From SpSt-77 sp049972045 (GTDB lineage: Bacteria > Chloroflexota > Anaerolineae > B4-G1 > DUEL01): DNA of 64,000 nt. The DNA lies in the NCBI GenBank assembly GCA_049972045.1, contig JBMFKS010000002.1:1-64000 (forward strand), read 5' to 3'. Of the stretch, positions 1 to 8,477 are shown one piece after another. Numbering within the stretch: position 1 is the first letter of the stretch; each line of letters opens with the position of its first letter. The notes under the pieces were generated by a model. That model did not search any database, was not told the DNA's origin, and saw only the letters and a program-made list of their open reading frames with translations. The position numbers and the translations under genes were made by a program.

Positions 1-109
1 CGGTGGGGGTGGGCATGGCGCGGCGGAGGAAGGGCGGAGCACAGGAAAGCACGACGCCAAGCAGCAAGATGATAACCAGCGGTAGGGTCCAGAAACGGTT
101 GCGGGTCAT
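1..109 (-). CDS. Lipoprotein, N-terminal part only (runs off the window)
   Basis: Only the first 36 codons are in the window. The ATG at 109 (minus strand) is preceded by an AGAGGAG ribosome binding site. The peptide begins MTRNRFW, followed by a hydrophobic stretch (LPLVIILLLGVVL) and a lipobox-like LSC at residues 22-24, then a proline/threonine-rich linker (PTPT). This is a typical type II signal peptide of an exported, membrane-anchored lipoprotein. The mature domain lies outside the window, so the function cannot be named. A promoter at 365-393 points towards it. Confidence 0.7.
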   Translation of the reverse strand, partial: MTRNRFWTLPLVIILLLGVVLSCAPPFLRRAMPTPT

Positions 110-160
110 GACGGCTCCTCTCGCAGGGCAGACCAACGTGACAGGACTTACACAGTCGGG

Positions 161-255
161 AGATTGCTTCGGCACCCCGTGTCTCCTCGGGCCGAGGGCT
201 CGCAATGACGCGAGGCGTCATCGCGAGCCGCCGCAGGCGGCGAAGCGATCCCCCG
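161..255. repeat. Palindromic intergenic repeat (CGCAATGAC / GCGAGCCGCCGC type)
   Basis: The block contains AGATTGCTTC, CTCGCAATGACG and the inverted TCATCGCGAGCCGCCGC...GCGAAGCGATC. The same words occur inside the element at 25581-25744, so this is a dispersed hairpin repeat. It lies in the transcribed leader of the minus-strand lipoprotein gene. The rest of the gap 110-571 holds short GGGATGC/GGATGC words (402-433) and no gene that I can support. Confidence 0.6.
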
Positions 256-364
256 GCCTGCGGGGAGATGGCGCCTCGGGCGAGCCCGAGGCGCCATCCC
301 CGCTCCGGTCCAACGGCGTAACCCCTGAACGTGAGACGCGAAACGGGAAGGGTGCGGTAATTCC

Positions 365-393
365 AGTATACCACGAATGGGTTGGATTGTCTA
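365..393 (-). promoter_or_regulatory. Promoter for the lipoprotein gene
   Basis: On the minus strand TAGACA (-35) is separated by exactly 17 bp from TATACT (-10). It faces the lipoprotein start at 109 and leaves a leader of about 250 nt carrying the palindromic repeat. Confidence 0.45.
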
Positions 394-571
394 CATTTGG
401 AATGCGGGATGCAGGATGCAAAAGTGGGATGCGGATTTTGAAGATTCTTAAAGGCCATCCGCGAAAATCGGCGGGAATCTGCGTCCAAAACAGAATGCGC
501 CGAAGTCCAGTTTTATAGACGCTGGGGCCGCTCGCGGAGTTCCCGCTGTTCCGCTCTCCCGCCCCAAAAAG

Positions 572-600
572 TTGACAGTTTTCCCCCTTTAGACTACAAT
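572..600 (+). promoter_or_regulatory. Promoter for alaS
   Basis: Consensus TTGACA at 572-577, a 17-bp spacer, and TACAAT at 595-600. It lies 31 bp upstream of the alaS ATG, leaving a very short leader with no room for a riboswitch. Confidence 0.8.
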
Positions 601-631
601 ACGCGTCACAAAGCATTGACGAGGAGCGCCC

Positions 632-3394
632 ATGAGCAAGAAAAAGTGGACCAGCGATGAAGTCCGACAGAGTTTCCTGGATTTCTTCGCCGCTCGGGGC
701 CATACGATTGTCCCCAGTTCCAGCCTGGTGCCGGTGGACGATCCCACCCTTCTCTTCACCAACGCCGGGATGAACCAGTTCAAGGACGTTTTTCTGGGGA
801 TCGGCACCCGCCCCTACCAGCGGGCCGCCGACACCCAGAAGTGCCTGCGCGTCTCCGGCAAGCATGCCGACCTGGAGGATGTGGGCCGGGACACCTACCA
901 CCACACCTTCTTTGAGATGCTGGGCAACTGGTCCTTCGGCGACTACTACAAGAAAGAAGCCATCGCCTGGGCGTGGGAACTGCTCACCCAGGTCTGGGGC
1001 CTGCCCAAAGAGCGGCTCTGGGCCACCTGCTTTGAAGACGAAAAGGGCGAACTCCCCCGCGACGATGAGGCCGCCGGATACTGGCGCTCCGAGACCGACA
1101 TAGACCCGTCCCACATCCTCTTCTTCGGCCGCAAAGACAACTTCTGGGAAATGGGCGATACCGGCCCCTGCGGTCCCTGCAGCGAAATCCACTACGACCG
1201 GGGGCCGGAGTTCTGCTCCAAGAAGGACGACCCCACCCATGTCTGCGGCGTCAACCAGGACTGCGGACGGTTCATTGAACTCTGGAACCTGGTCTTCATC
1301 CAGTACAACCGGAGGGAGGACGGGACTCTGGAGCCCCTGCCCGCCAAACACGTGGACACCGGTGCCGGCCTGGAGCGACTGGTCGCCGTCCTGCAGGGCG
1401 TAGACTCCAACTACAAGACCGACCTCTTCACCCCGATTATGGACCGGGTCCAGCAACTTCTGGGCCATAGCGACGAGGAGCGGGAGCGGCACATCATCGG
1501 CTATCGGGTCATCGCTGACCATGCCCGCGCGGTGACCTTCCTCATCGGTGACGGCGTCCTGCCGGGCAACGAGGGCCGCAACTACGTCCTGCGCATGATT
1601 CTCCGCCGGGCCGTCCGCTTCGGGCGCAAAATCGGCTTCACTCGGCCCTTTATGGACGAGGTCGCCCGGGTCGTCATAGACCGGATGAGCCCCGTCTTCC
1701 CCGAACTGGAGAAGCGGCGGGAGTTCATCCTCACCACCATCCGCCAGGAGGAGTTGCGCTTCCTGAAGACGCTGGATGCGGGACTGGCCCGCCTGGACGA
1801 GGTGATTGCCGCCGTGGAGGCGCGCGGGGAGCGCATCATCCCCGGCCGCGATGCCTTCCGGCTCTACGATACCTTCGGCATCCCGATGGAGATTATCCGG
1901 GATGTGGCCGAGGAGCACGGCCTGACGGTGGACGAGGCCGGCTTCCACGCCGCGATGGAGGAGCAACGGGCCCGCGCGCGGGCGGCGGACATGTTTGAGG
2001 AGATAGACGAAGAGAGCCTGCGCGCCTACCGGGACCTGTTGGAGAGCCTGCAGAAGAAGGGCCTGCTGGGCCCGGAGGGTGTCCTGCACGACCCCTACGA
2101 GTCCACCGAACTGGAGACGACCGTGGCGGCCATCCTGCGGGACGGTAAACCCGTCCAGGTCGCCCGCGTCGGGGACAAAGTGGAAGTCGTCCTCTCCGAG
2201 ACCTGCTTCTACGTGGAGTCCGGCGGCCAGGTCTCCGATACCGGCTCCATCGCCGCTTTCCCCGGCCCGGAGGCGGATGAGCCGATCTGGGAAATTCGCG
2301 TGGACGACACGCGGCGGCCCATCCCCGGCCTCATCCTTCACGTCGGCGAGGTCATCCTGGGCACCCCGCGCGTCGGCGAGCGGGCCTGGGCGCTGGTGGA
2401 CTACGAGCGGCGCATGGACATCGCCCGCAACCACACCGCTACCCACCTGCTGCACCACGAACTCCGCTCCGTCCTGGGCGAACACGTCCAGCAGGCCGGC
2501 TCCCTGGTCGCCCCGGACCGGCTGCGCTTTGACTTCACCCATGGCGCCATGCTCACCCAGGACGAGATTGACCGGGTCGTGCGGGGGGTCAACGAGGCCA
2601 TCCTGAACAACTACCCGGTCATCTGGGAGTACAAACCGTACCGGGAGGCCCTCTCGGAGGGTGTCATCGCCCTCTTCGGCGAAAAATACGGCGACGTGGT
2701 GCGGGTGCTGCGCATTGGCTGGCCCGACGAACCCTTCAGCCAGGAACTGTGCGGCGGCACCCACGTAGACGAGACCAGCGAGATCGGCTTTTTCTACATC
2801 ATCTCCGAGCAGGGCATCGGCGCGGGCGTGCGCCGGATTGAGGCGGTCACCGGGCACGGCGCGGTGGAGTGGATTCAGAAGCACATGCGCGCCCTGGAGT
2901 CCACCGCCGCCCATCTCCTCTGCTCGCCGGAGGAGGTGAACCGCAAGGTCATGGAGTTGCAGGACGAACTCCAGACGGCCCGCAAAGAGATTGCCCGGCT
3001 CCAGCGGCAACTGGCCCGCTACCAACTGGAGGACCTGCTGGATCAGGTGCAGGAGGTGGCGGGAGTGCCGTTGCTGGTGGCCCGGGTGAACGTCCCCGAT
3101 ATGGAGACCCTGCGGGAGATGACGGACTGGTACCGGGAGCGGGTCCGCTCCGGCGTGGTGGTGCTGGGCACGGTCCTGGAGGGGCGCCCGGCCTTCGTGG
3201 CCGCCGTCACCCCGGACCTGGCCCGGGAGGGGGTGGACGCCGTGCAACTGGTGCGGGGGGTCGCGCAGGTGGTGGGCGGGGGCGGTGGCGGACGGCCCAC
3301 CCTGGCTCAGGCCGGCGGCAAGGACCCCCGCCGCCTGGATGAGGCGCTGCGCCGGGCCCCCCAACTCCTGCGGGAGGCCCTGGGGCACGCGTAG
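632..3394 (+). CDS. alaS: Alanyl-tRNA synthetase
   Basis: Cytoplasmic enzyme that charges tRNA-Ala with alanine and edits mischarged Ser/Gly. At 920 residues it is a full-length bacterial AlaRS. Seen in order: the class II catalytic core starting VRQSFLDFFAARGHT, with TLLFTNAGMNQFKD and the HTFFEMLGNWSFGDYYKKEA motif; the editing domain with HTATHLLHHELR and CGGTHVDETSEIG zinc-ligand motifs (about residues 610-720); and a C-terminal coiled coil and C-Ala domain ending in a glycine-rich GGGGGGRPTLAQAGG stretch. The ATG at 632 has GAGGAG 6 bp upstream. The gene appears monocistronic from its own consensus promoter. Its position upstream of ruvX and mltG is common in several bacterial phyla. Confidence 0.97.
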   Translation: MSKKKWTSDEVRQSFLDFFAARGHTIVPSSSLVPVDDPTLLFTNAGMNQFKDVFLGIGTRPYQRAADTQKCLRVSGKHADLEDVGRDTYHHTFFEMLGNWSFGDYYKKEAIAWAWELLTQVWGLPKERLWATCFEDEKGELPRDDEAAGYWRSETDIDPSHILFFGRKDNFWEMGDTGPCGPCSEIHYDRGPEFCSKKDDPTHVCGVNQDCGRFIELWNLVFIQYNRREDGTLEPLPAKHVDTGAGLERLVAVLQGVDSNYKTDLFTPIMDRVQQLLGHSDEERERHIIGYRVIADHARAVTFLIGDGVLPGNEGRNYVLRMILRRAVRFGRKIGFTRPFMDEVARVVIDRMSPVFPELEKRREFILTTIRQEELRFLKTLDAGLARLDEVIAAVEARGERIIPGRDAFRLYDTFGIPMEIIRDVAEEHGLTVDEAGFHAAMEEQRARARAADMFEEIDEESLRAYRDLLESLQKKGLLGPEGVLHDPYESTELETTVAAILRDGKPVQVARVGDKVEVVLSETCFYVESGGQVSDTGSIAAFPGPEADEPIWEIRVDDTRRPIPGLILHVGEVILGTPRVGERAWALVDYERRMDIARNHTATHLLHHELRSVLGEHVQQAGSLVAPDRLRFDFTHGAMLTQDEIDRVVRGVNEAILNNYPVIWEYKPYREALSEGVIALFGEKYGDVVRVLRIGWPDEPFSQELCGGTHVDETSEIGFFYIISEQGIGAGVRRIEAVTGHGAVEWIQKHMRALESTAAHLLCSPEEVNRKVMELQDELQTARKEIARLQRQLARYQLEDLLDQVQEVAGVPLLVARVNVPDMETLREMTDWYRERVRSGVVVLGTVLEGRPAFVAAVTPDLAREGVDAVQLVRGVAQVVGGGGGGRPTLAQAGGKDPRRLDEALRRAPQLLREALGHA

Positions 3395-3407
3395 GGCAAC
3401 TACTAAA

Positions 3408-3470
3408 AAATCCACGAAGAATCACGAAGGAGCAAAAAATTCGTGTCCCTTCGTGTCCTTCGGGGTTTGC
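3408..3470. repeat. CACGAAG/CTTCGTG inverted repeat after alaS
   Basis: The words CGAAGAATCACGAAGG and CCTTCGTGTCCTTCG pair across an A-rich centre. Similar CACGAAG-type hairpins occur at 5663-5715, inside 47261-47459 and at 59893-59940. It could act as a terminator for alaS, but no clean T-tract follows. Confidence 0.5.
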
Positions 3471-3529
3471 GCAGATGAAGCGGATTCGGGAAGCGATGAA
3501 CCGGGCCTGGAAGTGGAGGGAGGAACATA

Positions 3530-3924
3530 GTGACCACATTAACCCTGCAATTGCCCCACCAGTTATACCAGCAATTATGCGAACAGGCCGACCGATTAGG
3601 CAAGCCCCCTCAACTGCTCGTCCAGAGTGGCTCGCGGAGCGACTCGGTGGATTCGCACTGGAAACTGATAATGAACGAGCGAAAGTGAAAGCAGCCCTGC
3701 GCGTGGCCGGATTGTTAGGAGGATTGACTCCTGCCCTGCGCAGACGAGCAAACCCGACGGTTTCGCTGGAGGAAATAATTGTCTATCAATCTCGGCTCCA
3801 ATCTGGCGAGCCGCTCAGGACTTATCTGCTCCGTGTGTTTGTGGACCTTGAGCGTTTTCCCCCAGAAGTTGTCACCGTGTATCGGACCAGTAAGGTGGCG
3901 AAGTATTGGAGGGAAGAAGCATGA
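3530..3924 (+). pseudogene. Frameshifted small gene, upstream partner of a DUF2283 protein
   Basis: The GTG at 3530 follows a GGGAGGA ribosome binding site and opens a convincing N-terminus (MTTLTLQLPHQLYQQL... LGKPPQLLVQ). Near 3625 the frame must move by -1 to continue as EWLAERLGGFALETDNERAK and on to KVAKYWREEA; a single G appears to be missing where CAG GAG TGG would be expected. The joined product would be about 131 residues. The stop overlaps the next start as ATGA, so the two genes form a pair. I do not recognise the family; such pairs with DUF2283 proteins may be toxin-antitoxin-like (inference). A sequencing error cannot be excluded. Confidence 0.55.
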
Positions 3925-4127
3925 GGGTGATTTACGACCGAGAGACTGACACGCTGACCATCATCTTTACCGAAGCACCGGTGGCGGAGAGCGACGAAGA
4001 TAAGCCGGGCGTGATTCTGGATTACGACGCCTCGGGGAACCTGGTGTCTCTGGAAATCCTTGACGCTTCACGCCGCGTGACTTTACCGAGCCGAATTGAG
4101 TATCAGGTTGCCCCCATTCCAGCGTGA
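3921..4127 (+). CDS. DUF2283 family small protein
   Basis: A 68-residue protein, MRVIYDRETDTLTIIF..., with the typical DUF2283 pattern: Y-D-x-E-x-D-x-L-x-I at the start, a central GVILDYDASGNLVSLEILDAS beta stretch, and a short tail. The ATG at 3921 overlaps the stop of the preceding broken gene by 4 bp (ATGA), so translation is probably coupled. No function is established for this family. Because the upstream partner is frameshifted, this may be the surviving half of a two-gene module. Confidence 0.75.
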   Translation: MRVIYDRETDTLTIIFTEAPVAESDEDKPGVILDYDASGNLVSLEILDASRRVTLPSRIEYQVAPIPA

Positions 4128-4163
4128 CGCGCTGGCTGTAGACATCCCTTCTGTGCTCTTCAG

Positions 4164-5660
4164 ATGTCCCATGTGATTTCCCTTCACCCAGACGATGACT
4201 TGGCCGTCCTGCGCTACCGCATCCGGCAGGCGCGGAACGGACGGGTCATTATCGTGCTTCCCTGGGAGACCCGCCTTTTCTCCAACCCGCTGGACGGCGA
4301 ACGGGTGCGCCGGGAGGCGGAACGGCTGGGCGCGGAGGTCGCCGTCGTCTCCGAAGACCCGGACCGGCGGGCCTACGTCCGCTGGATCGGGCTGCCGGCC
4401 TTTGCGTCCGTCGCCGAGGCGGAGGCGGCCCGCCGCTGGCCCCGCCCGGAGCGGGAACCCCTGGAGCCGCCGCCCCGCGCCTGGTGGGAGGAGGAGATCC
4501 CCCTGCGCCCGCCGCCCGTCCGCCCGCTCCCGCCCTGGGCCCGGAACATTCGCCTGGGCGCCCGGCTGACCGTCTTCATCGCCACCCTGCTGGTCATCCT
4601 GGCCTTCGCCTACGCTGTCGTCCCCCAGGCCACCGTCACCCTGGTCCCCACTGTGGAGACCGTCCGGGCCACCGTCCCCGTCTGGGCCGGGCTGGATACG
4701 CAGGCCGTGGATGCCGCCAGCGGGCAAATCCCCGCCCGCCGGGTGGGCGACTACTTCGCCGGCAGCCTGGAGGTGGAGACCACCGGCACCGCCGCCTACG
4801 AATCGGGCCGGGCCACCGGAACCGTCCTCTTCACCAATATGCTCGGCCAGGAAATCACCGTCCCTGCCCGCACCGTCGTCCGCACCTCCGCCGGCGCCTT
4901 CCCGGTCCGCTTCGCCACTACCCAGGACGTGACGCTCCCCCCCTTCGGCCAGGCCCCGGCCCCCATAGAAGCCCTGGAGGAAGGGCCGGCGGGCAACGTC
5001 AGCGCCGGACTCATCAACCAGGTAGAGGGCGTCAACGCCCTGGCCCTGCGGGTCATCAACCCTGAACCGACCCGGGGCGGCGGCCTCCAGGAAGTCCGCG
5101 CCGTCTCCCAGGAAGATATGGACCGGGCCCGGGAGCAGTTGACGGCCCGGTTGCTGGAGGAAGCCTATCAGGGGCTGCAGGCATACCTGGAACCGACCGA
5201 AGTGCTCTTCCGGCAATCGCTGGAGATTCAGGCCAGCGAGGTCTCGTATGACCGGTTCCTCTACGAGCAGGCGGACAAACTGCAGGTCTATATGAAACTG
5301 CTGGTGACCGGTATGGCGGTGGACCGGGATAACGCCGAGGCAGTGGGCTACGCCGCCCTGGTGCGCCGTCTCCCGCCCGCCCACGTGCTGGTGGATACCG
5401 AGTTTGAACTTCAGGAACCGACGGCCGGCCCCGAGGGCGGCGTCATTCCGTTCGCCGTCCGGGCGGTGGGATATGCGGCGGCAGAAGTGGACCCTCAGGC
5501 CGTCCGGCAGGCCGTCCGGGGCAAGACCATCCCCCAGGCCGCCGACCTGCTGGCGAGCCGGTGGCCGCTGGCCCAGCCGCCTCAGATTCAGGTCTGGCCC
5601 CACTGGCTGCGGCGGCTGCCTCTGCTCCCGCTGCGGATCAACGTCCAGGTGATCCCATGA
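4164..5660 (+). CDS. Membrane-anchored baseplate J-like protein
   Basis: 498 residues. A cytosolic N-terminal part (about 1-130) has an ISLHPDDDLAVLRYRIRQA start and a proline-rich linker. One transmembrane helix follows (about 134-155, LTVFIATLLVILAFAYAVV), then a long extracytoplasmic part. In the latter, GTVLFTNMLGQEITVPARTVV followed by GPAGNVSAGLINQVEG (about 220-295) resembles the baseplate J/gp47-like fold as annotated in Anaerolineae relatives (recollection of annotation, not searched). No other phage or contractile-tail gene is nearby, so a cell-envelope role is more likely than a phage remnant. The ATG at 4164 has no strong ribosome binding site. Confidence 0.6.
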   Translation: MSHVISLHPDDDLAVLRYRIRQARNGRVIIVLPWETRLFSNPLDGERVRREAERLGAEVAVVSEDPDRRAYVRWIGLPAFASVAEAEAARRWPRPEREPLEPPPRAWWEEEIPLRPPPVRPLPPWARNIRLGARLTVFIATLLVILAFAYAVVPQATVTLVPTVETVRATVPVWAGLDTQAVDAASGQIPARRVGDYFAGSLEVETTGTAAYESGRATGTVLFTNMLGQEITVPARTVVRTSAGAFPVRFATTQDVTLPPFGQAPAPIEALEEGPAGNVSAGLINQVEGVNALALRVINPEPTRGGGLQEVRAVSQEDMDRAREQLTARLLEEAYQGLQAYLEPTEVLFRQSLEIQASEVSYDRFLYEQADKLQVYMKLLVTGMAVDRDNAEAVGYAALVRRLPPAHVLVDTEFELQEPTAGPEGGVIPFAVRAVGYAAAEVDPQAVRQAVRGKTIPQAADLLASRWPLAQPPQIQVWPHWLRRLPLLPLRINVQVIP

Positions 5661-5662
5661 GG

Positions 5663-5715
5663 TTTCACCACCAAGACACGAAGACACTTCGTGTCTTGGT
5701 GTCTTGGTGGTGAAA
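5663..5715. repeat. Long hairpin between the baseplate-J-like gene and ruvX
   Basis: Arms TTTCACCACCAAGACAC (5663-5679) and GTGTCTTGGTGGTGAAA (5699-5715) are perfect 17-bp complements, and the centre GAAGACACTTCGTGTCTT also self-pairs. It belongs to the CACGAAG repeat family. It lies immediately before the ruvX start and could block its ribosome binding site in the mRNA (inference). Confidence 0.75.
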
Positions 5716-5722
5716 GAAGAAT

Positions 5723-6139
5723 ATGCGAGTATTGGCGCTGGACCTGGGTGAACGGCGGATCGGCGTGGCGGTCAGCGACCCCAGCGGGACGGTGGCCCGA
5801 CCGGTGGGGGTGGTGGAGCGGAGGTCCCGCGCCGAGGACTTCGCCGCCATCGCCCGCCTGGTGGCCGAATACGGCGCGGAGCGGGTGATTGTGGGGCGGC
5901 CGCTGACCCTGCGCGGCGAGGTAGGCCCTCAGGCCCGTTGGGCGGAAGCGTACGCCCAGGCCCTGGCGGAGGCGCTGCCGGTGCCGGTGGAATTGTGGGA
6001 CGAGCGCTACACCACCGTCGCCGCCCAGGAGATTCTGGAGACCGTCCGCCGGCCCGGAAAGCGCCGCCGTCGCCGCGACGTGGACGCCGTCGCGGCCGCT
6101 GTCCTGTTGCAGGGATTTCTGGAGACCCGGAGAGAATAG
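5723..6139 (+). CDS. ruvX: Putative pre-16S rRNA nuclease / Holliday junction resolvase-like YqgF
   Basis: 138 residues, the usual length for the RuvX/YqgF family. This RNase H-fold nuclease is implicated in 16S rRNA 5'-end maturation. Visible motifs are the opening LALDLGERRIGVAVSD (first catalytic Asp at residue 7), VIVGRPLTLRGEVGPQA in the middle (usually VVGLP), DERYTT, and the closing RRDVDAVAAAVLLQGFLE with the last acidic residues. The ATG is 7 bp after the long hairpin. Its place between alaS and mltG matches a common conserved cluster. Confidence 0.92.
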   Translation: MRVLALDLGERRIGVAVSDPSGTVARPVGVVERRSRAEDFAAIARLVAEYGAERVIVGRPLTLRGEVGPQARWAEAYAQALAEALPVPVELWDERYTTVAAQEILETVRRPGKRRRRRDVDAVAAAVLLQGFLETRRE

Positions 6140-6330
6140 ACCCCAAAGCACGAAGACCCAACGCATTCCTCCTCCATCTCCCTGTGGCTTCGTGGCGACT
6201 CCTGTTAGTCAAGTGAAAATTTGTGGCTTCAAAGTGCTGGTATGAAGAACGCCGGACTTTGGACAAATTGCAGCGACGTAAGCCGAAATTCCTTATGGAC
6301 AGGATTTACAAGATTTACAAGATTCCCCAA

Positions 6331-6420
6331 TCCTGTCAATCCCGTAAATCCTGTAAATCCTGTAAATCCTGTAAATCCTGTAAATCCTGTCAATCCCGTA
6401 AATCCTGTAAATCCTGTCAA
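6331..6420. repeat. Tandem 9-bp repeat, ten units (TCCTGTAAA)
   Basis: Ten consecutive 9-bp units follow one another: TCCTGTAAA with variants TCCTGTCAA and TCCCGTAAA. Just upstream (6298-6324) lie inverted copies (AGGATTTACAAGATTTACAAG), so the block can fold back on itself. The remaining gap 6140-6506 holds a decayed CACGAAG word pair (6147-6200) and no supported gene. The spacing has no CRISPR-like spacers. Confidence 0.9.
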
Positions 6421-6506
6421 TCCCATTATTTCGGCCTCCAATCATCCCATCTTGTCCCAAGTCCAGTGGAAAATTGCTGTTGACAAACCACTCCGAAGAG
6501 GTGAAA

Positions 6507-7682
6507 ATGAGACAGACGACCCGCGTTGTCGCCTTCCTGCTGGCCCTGGCTTCGGTCGCCATCATCGTCGGCGGAGTCCTCTGGGCCTTCCGCCAGACCG
6601 GCGGGCTGGGCCTTTCCCTCTGCCATCTCAGCGCGGCCGGCTCCCCCAAAGAGGTTGCCCTGGAAACCTACATCCAGATGCACGCCGAGGAACTGCAGCG
6701 CCCCGCCGGCACCGATAACACCCCGGTCACCTTCGTCGTCCAGCCCGGGGAGACGGCGGCGGAGGTGGCCCAGCGGCTCCAGGAGGCTGGCCTCATCTCC
6801 GATGCCGAACTCTTCCGCCGCTACCTGCAGTACAGGGGCCTGGACGCCGGACTGGAGGCCGGCACCTACACCCTGCGCCAGACGATGACCATTCCCGAGA
6901 TCGCCGAAGCGCTGCAAACCGGCCTTCGCCCGGAGCGGGTAGTGACCATCCGCGAGGGGCTCCGTCTGGAGGAGGTCGCCGCTGTCGTCGCTGCGCAGAC
7001 CGGCATCCCCGAGGCGGATTTCATCGCCCTGGCCACCACCGGCTGGCGGGAGACCGACCTGAAGGACTACCCCTTCCTGGCCGACCTGCCGCCGGAGGCC
7101 ACCCTGGAGGGGTACCTCTTCCCGGAGACCTACCGGCTGCCGGAGGAGGTGACGGCCTACGACGTGGTGGCCCGCATGCTGGCGACTTTTGACGCGCGGG
7201 TGACCGAGGAGATGCGCCTGGGCGCGGCCAACCAGGGCCTAACCGTCCACCAACTGGTCACCCTGGCCTCGCTGGTGGAGCGAGAGGCGGTGGTCCCGGA
7301 GGAGCGGCCTGTCATTGCCGGCGTCTTCCTCAACCGACTGCGGAACGGGTGGCTGCTGAACGCCGACCCCACTGTCCAGTATGCCCTGGGCTACGACGAG
7401 AAGACCGGGACGTGGTGGCGTCGGCTCTACTTTGACGAACTGGGGGTCAACAGCCTCGCCGACATAGACCACCCGTACAACACCTACCGTTACCCCGGCC
7501 TGCCCCCGGGCCCCATCTGCAGTCCGGGCCTGGACTCCATCCAGGCATCGGCCTTCCCGGCCCAGACCGACTACTTCTACTTCATCGCCGACTGCCACAA
7601 AAACGACGGGAGCCACCTCTTCGCCCGCACGGAGGAGGAGCACAACGCCCACTACGCCGCCTGCGGCGGCACCGTGCCCTGA
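6507..7682 (+). CDS. mltG: Endolytic murein transglycosylase
   Basis: 391 residues. The ATG at 6507 is chosen over an upstream TTG because AGAGG sits at the right distance. MltG is an inner-membrane enzyme that cleaves nascent peptidoglycan strands. Seen: one N-terminal transmembrane helix (about 7-30, VVAFLLALASVAIIVGG); a LysM-like/YceG region (VVQPGETAAEVAQRLQEAG, about 75-95); and the catalytic YceG domain with EGYLFPETY, LASLVEREA (catalytic Glu about residue 258) and NTYRYPGLPPGPICSPG. The C-terminus (FYFIADC...HLFARTEEEHN) matches the family ending. The TTGACA at 6480-6485 is too near the ATG to be its -35. Confidence 0.95.
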   Translation: MRQTTRVVAFLLALASVAIIVGGVLWAFRQTGGLGLSLCHLSAAGSPKEVALETYIQMHAEELQRPAGTDNTPVTFVVQPGETAAEVAQRLQEAGLISDAELFRRYLQYRGLDAGLEAGTYTLRQTMTIPEIAEALQTGLRPERVVTIREGLRLEEVAAVVAAQTGIPEADFIALATTGWRETDLKDYPFLADLPPEATLEGYLFPETYRLPEEVTAYDVVARMLATFDARVTEEMRLGAANQGLTVHQLVTLASLVEREAVVPEERPVIAGVFLNRLRNGWLLNADPTVQYALGYDEKTGTWWRRLYFDELGVNSLADIDHPYNTYRYPGLPPGPICSPGLDSIQASAFPAQTDYFYFIADCHKNDGSHLFARTEEEHNAHYAACGGTVP

Positions 7683-7792
7683 ATCGGGAAGGGGGGTTGC
7701 AGGAGCGGCCGCAAGCCGCCTCCGCAAAACTCCGCTTTACCCCTTTGCGGAATTCCACAGACGGTTTCGGCAAGCAGTGGCGGGGGTCAAGA

Positions 7793-8104
7793 GTGGAGAG
7801 AGTGCAGATAGACCGGGAGAAACTGGCCCAGTTTTGTCGGGAACACCGGATTACCCGCCTGGCACTATTTGGCTCTGTTTTGCGCCCGGATTTCTCTCCT
7901 GATAGCGATGTGGACGTCCTGGTCCAATTCGCCCCGGATGCTCACTACGGCCTTCTGACTGTGAGCCGAATTCAAAGAGAACTCTCCCGAATTTTTGGAC
8001 GGGAGGTAGATCTGGTGGAATGGGAAGCGGTGGAACGCAGCCGGAACTATATTCGCCGCGAGGCAATCCTCGGCTCGCTGGAGGTCATTTATGAAGACCG
8101 ATGA
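7793..8104 (+). CDS. mntA: MntA-type nucleotidyltransferase antitoxin
   Basis: 103 residues from the GTG at 7793 (the start is uncertain; GTG 7802 is possible). The minimal nucleotidyltransferase motif is clear: LALFGSVLRPDFSPDSDVDV gives GS(x)nDxD, followed by LVQF and later EVDLVEWEAV with a third acidic residue. Proteins of this family adenylylate the HEPN toxin HepT and so neutralise it (established for HepT-MntA systems). It overlaps the next gene by 14 bp, the usual two-gene order antitoxin-toxin. Upstream, 7683-7792 has no recognised gene. Confidence 0.85.
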   Translation: MERVQIDREKLAQFCREHRITRLALFGSVLRPDFSPDSDVDVLVQFAPDAHYGLLTVSRIQRELSRIFGREVDLVEWEAVERSRNYIRREAILGSLEVIYEDR

Positions 8105-8477
8105 GGGCTATCTTCTGGATATGCTCCTGGCGGCACAAGAAGCCTGCGAATTTGTCCGTGGAATGGACCGGGCGGCTTTTGAAGAAAGCCGGTTGCATCA
8201 GAACGCCGTTCTAAAGTCGCTGGAGGTTATCGGTGAGGCTGCCCGCCGAGTTTCTCCAGCTACCCGAGAGGCACATCCGGAGATTCCATGGGCGGAAATC
8301 ATCGGGATGCGGAATCGGTTGATCCACGGATATTTTGAAGTGGACCTGGTCAAAGTCTGGGAGACCGTCCAGCATGACCTGCCCCGCCTGGTTACGATGC
8401 TGGAGCCCCTCATTCCCTGGGAGGAATCCAAAATTGCTGAAACGGGGTCAAAAACCCACCCTCAGGAGGCCCTATGA
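8091..8477 (+). CDS. hepT: HepT-like HEPN toxin (RNase)
   Basis: 128 residues, all-helical, DUF86/HepT type. The RNRLIHGYF motif supplies the R-x4-H catalytic pair and the downstream Tyr that MntA modifies. The partner MntA lies directly upstream with a 14-bp overlap. The tail beyond residue 110 (IPWEESKIAETGSK...) is somewhat longer than usual and runs into the following oxidoreductase, whose ATG overlaps this stop as ATGA. That overlap suggests the toxin and the metabolic gene share one transcript, which is unusual. Confidence 0.85.
   Translation: MKTDEGYLLDMLLAAQEACEFVRGMDRAAFEESRLHQNAVLKSLEVIGEAARRVSPATREAHPEIPWAEIIGMRNRLIHGYFEVDLVKVWETVQHDLPRLVTMLEPLIPWEESKIAETGSKTHPQEAL

Noticed and set aside
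3..518. 171-codon plus-strand ORF at the left end
   Set aside because: It overlaps the minus-strand lipoprotein start and a palindromic repeat and has no recognisable protein features.
218..3415. Long open frame on the minus strand opposite alaS (1,065 codons)
   Set aside because: It mirrors a clear alaS gene, has low-complexity composition typical of antisense of GC-rich codons, and no recognised domain.
4164..5660. Prophage or tailocin remnant suggested by the baseplate-J-like domain
   Set aside because: No other tail, capsid or lysis genes; the neighbours are a conserved housekeeping cluster.
6331..6420. CRISPR array
   Set aside because: Units are 9 bp and contiguous with no spacers; no cas genes.
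6480..6485. TTGACA as promoter of mltG
   Set aside because: It lies only 22 bp before the ATG, leaving no room for a -10 box and a transcript start.
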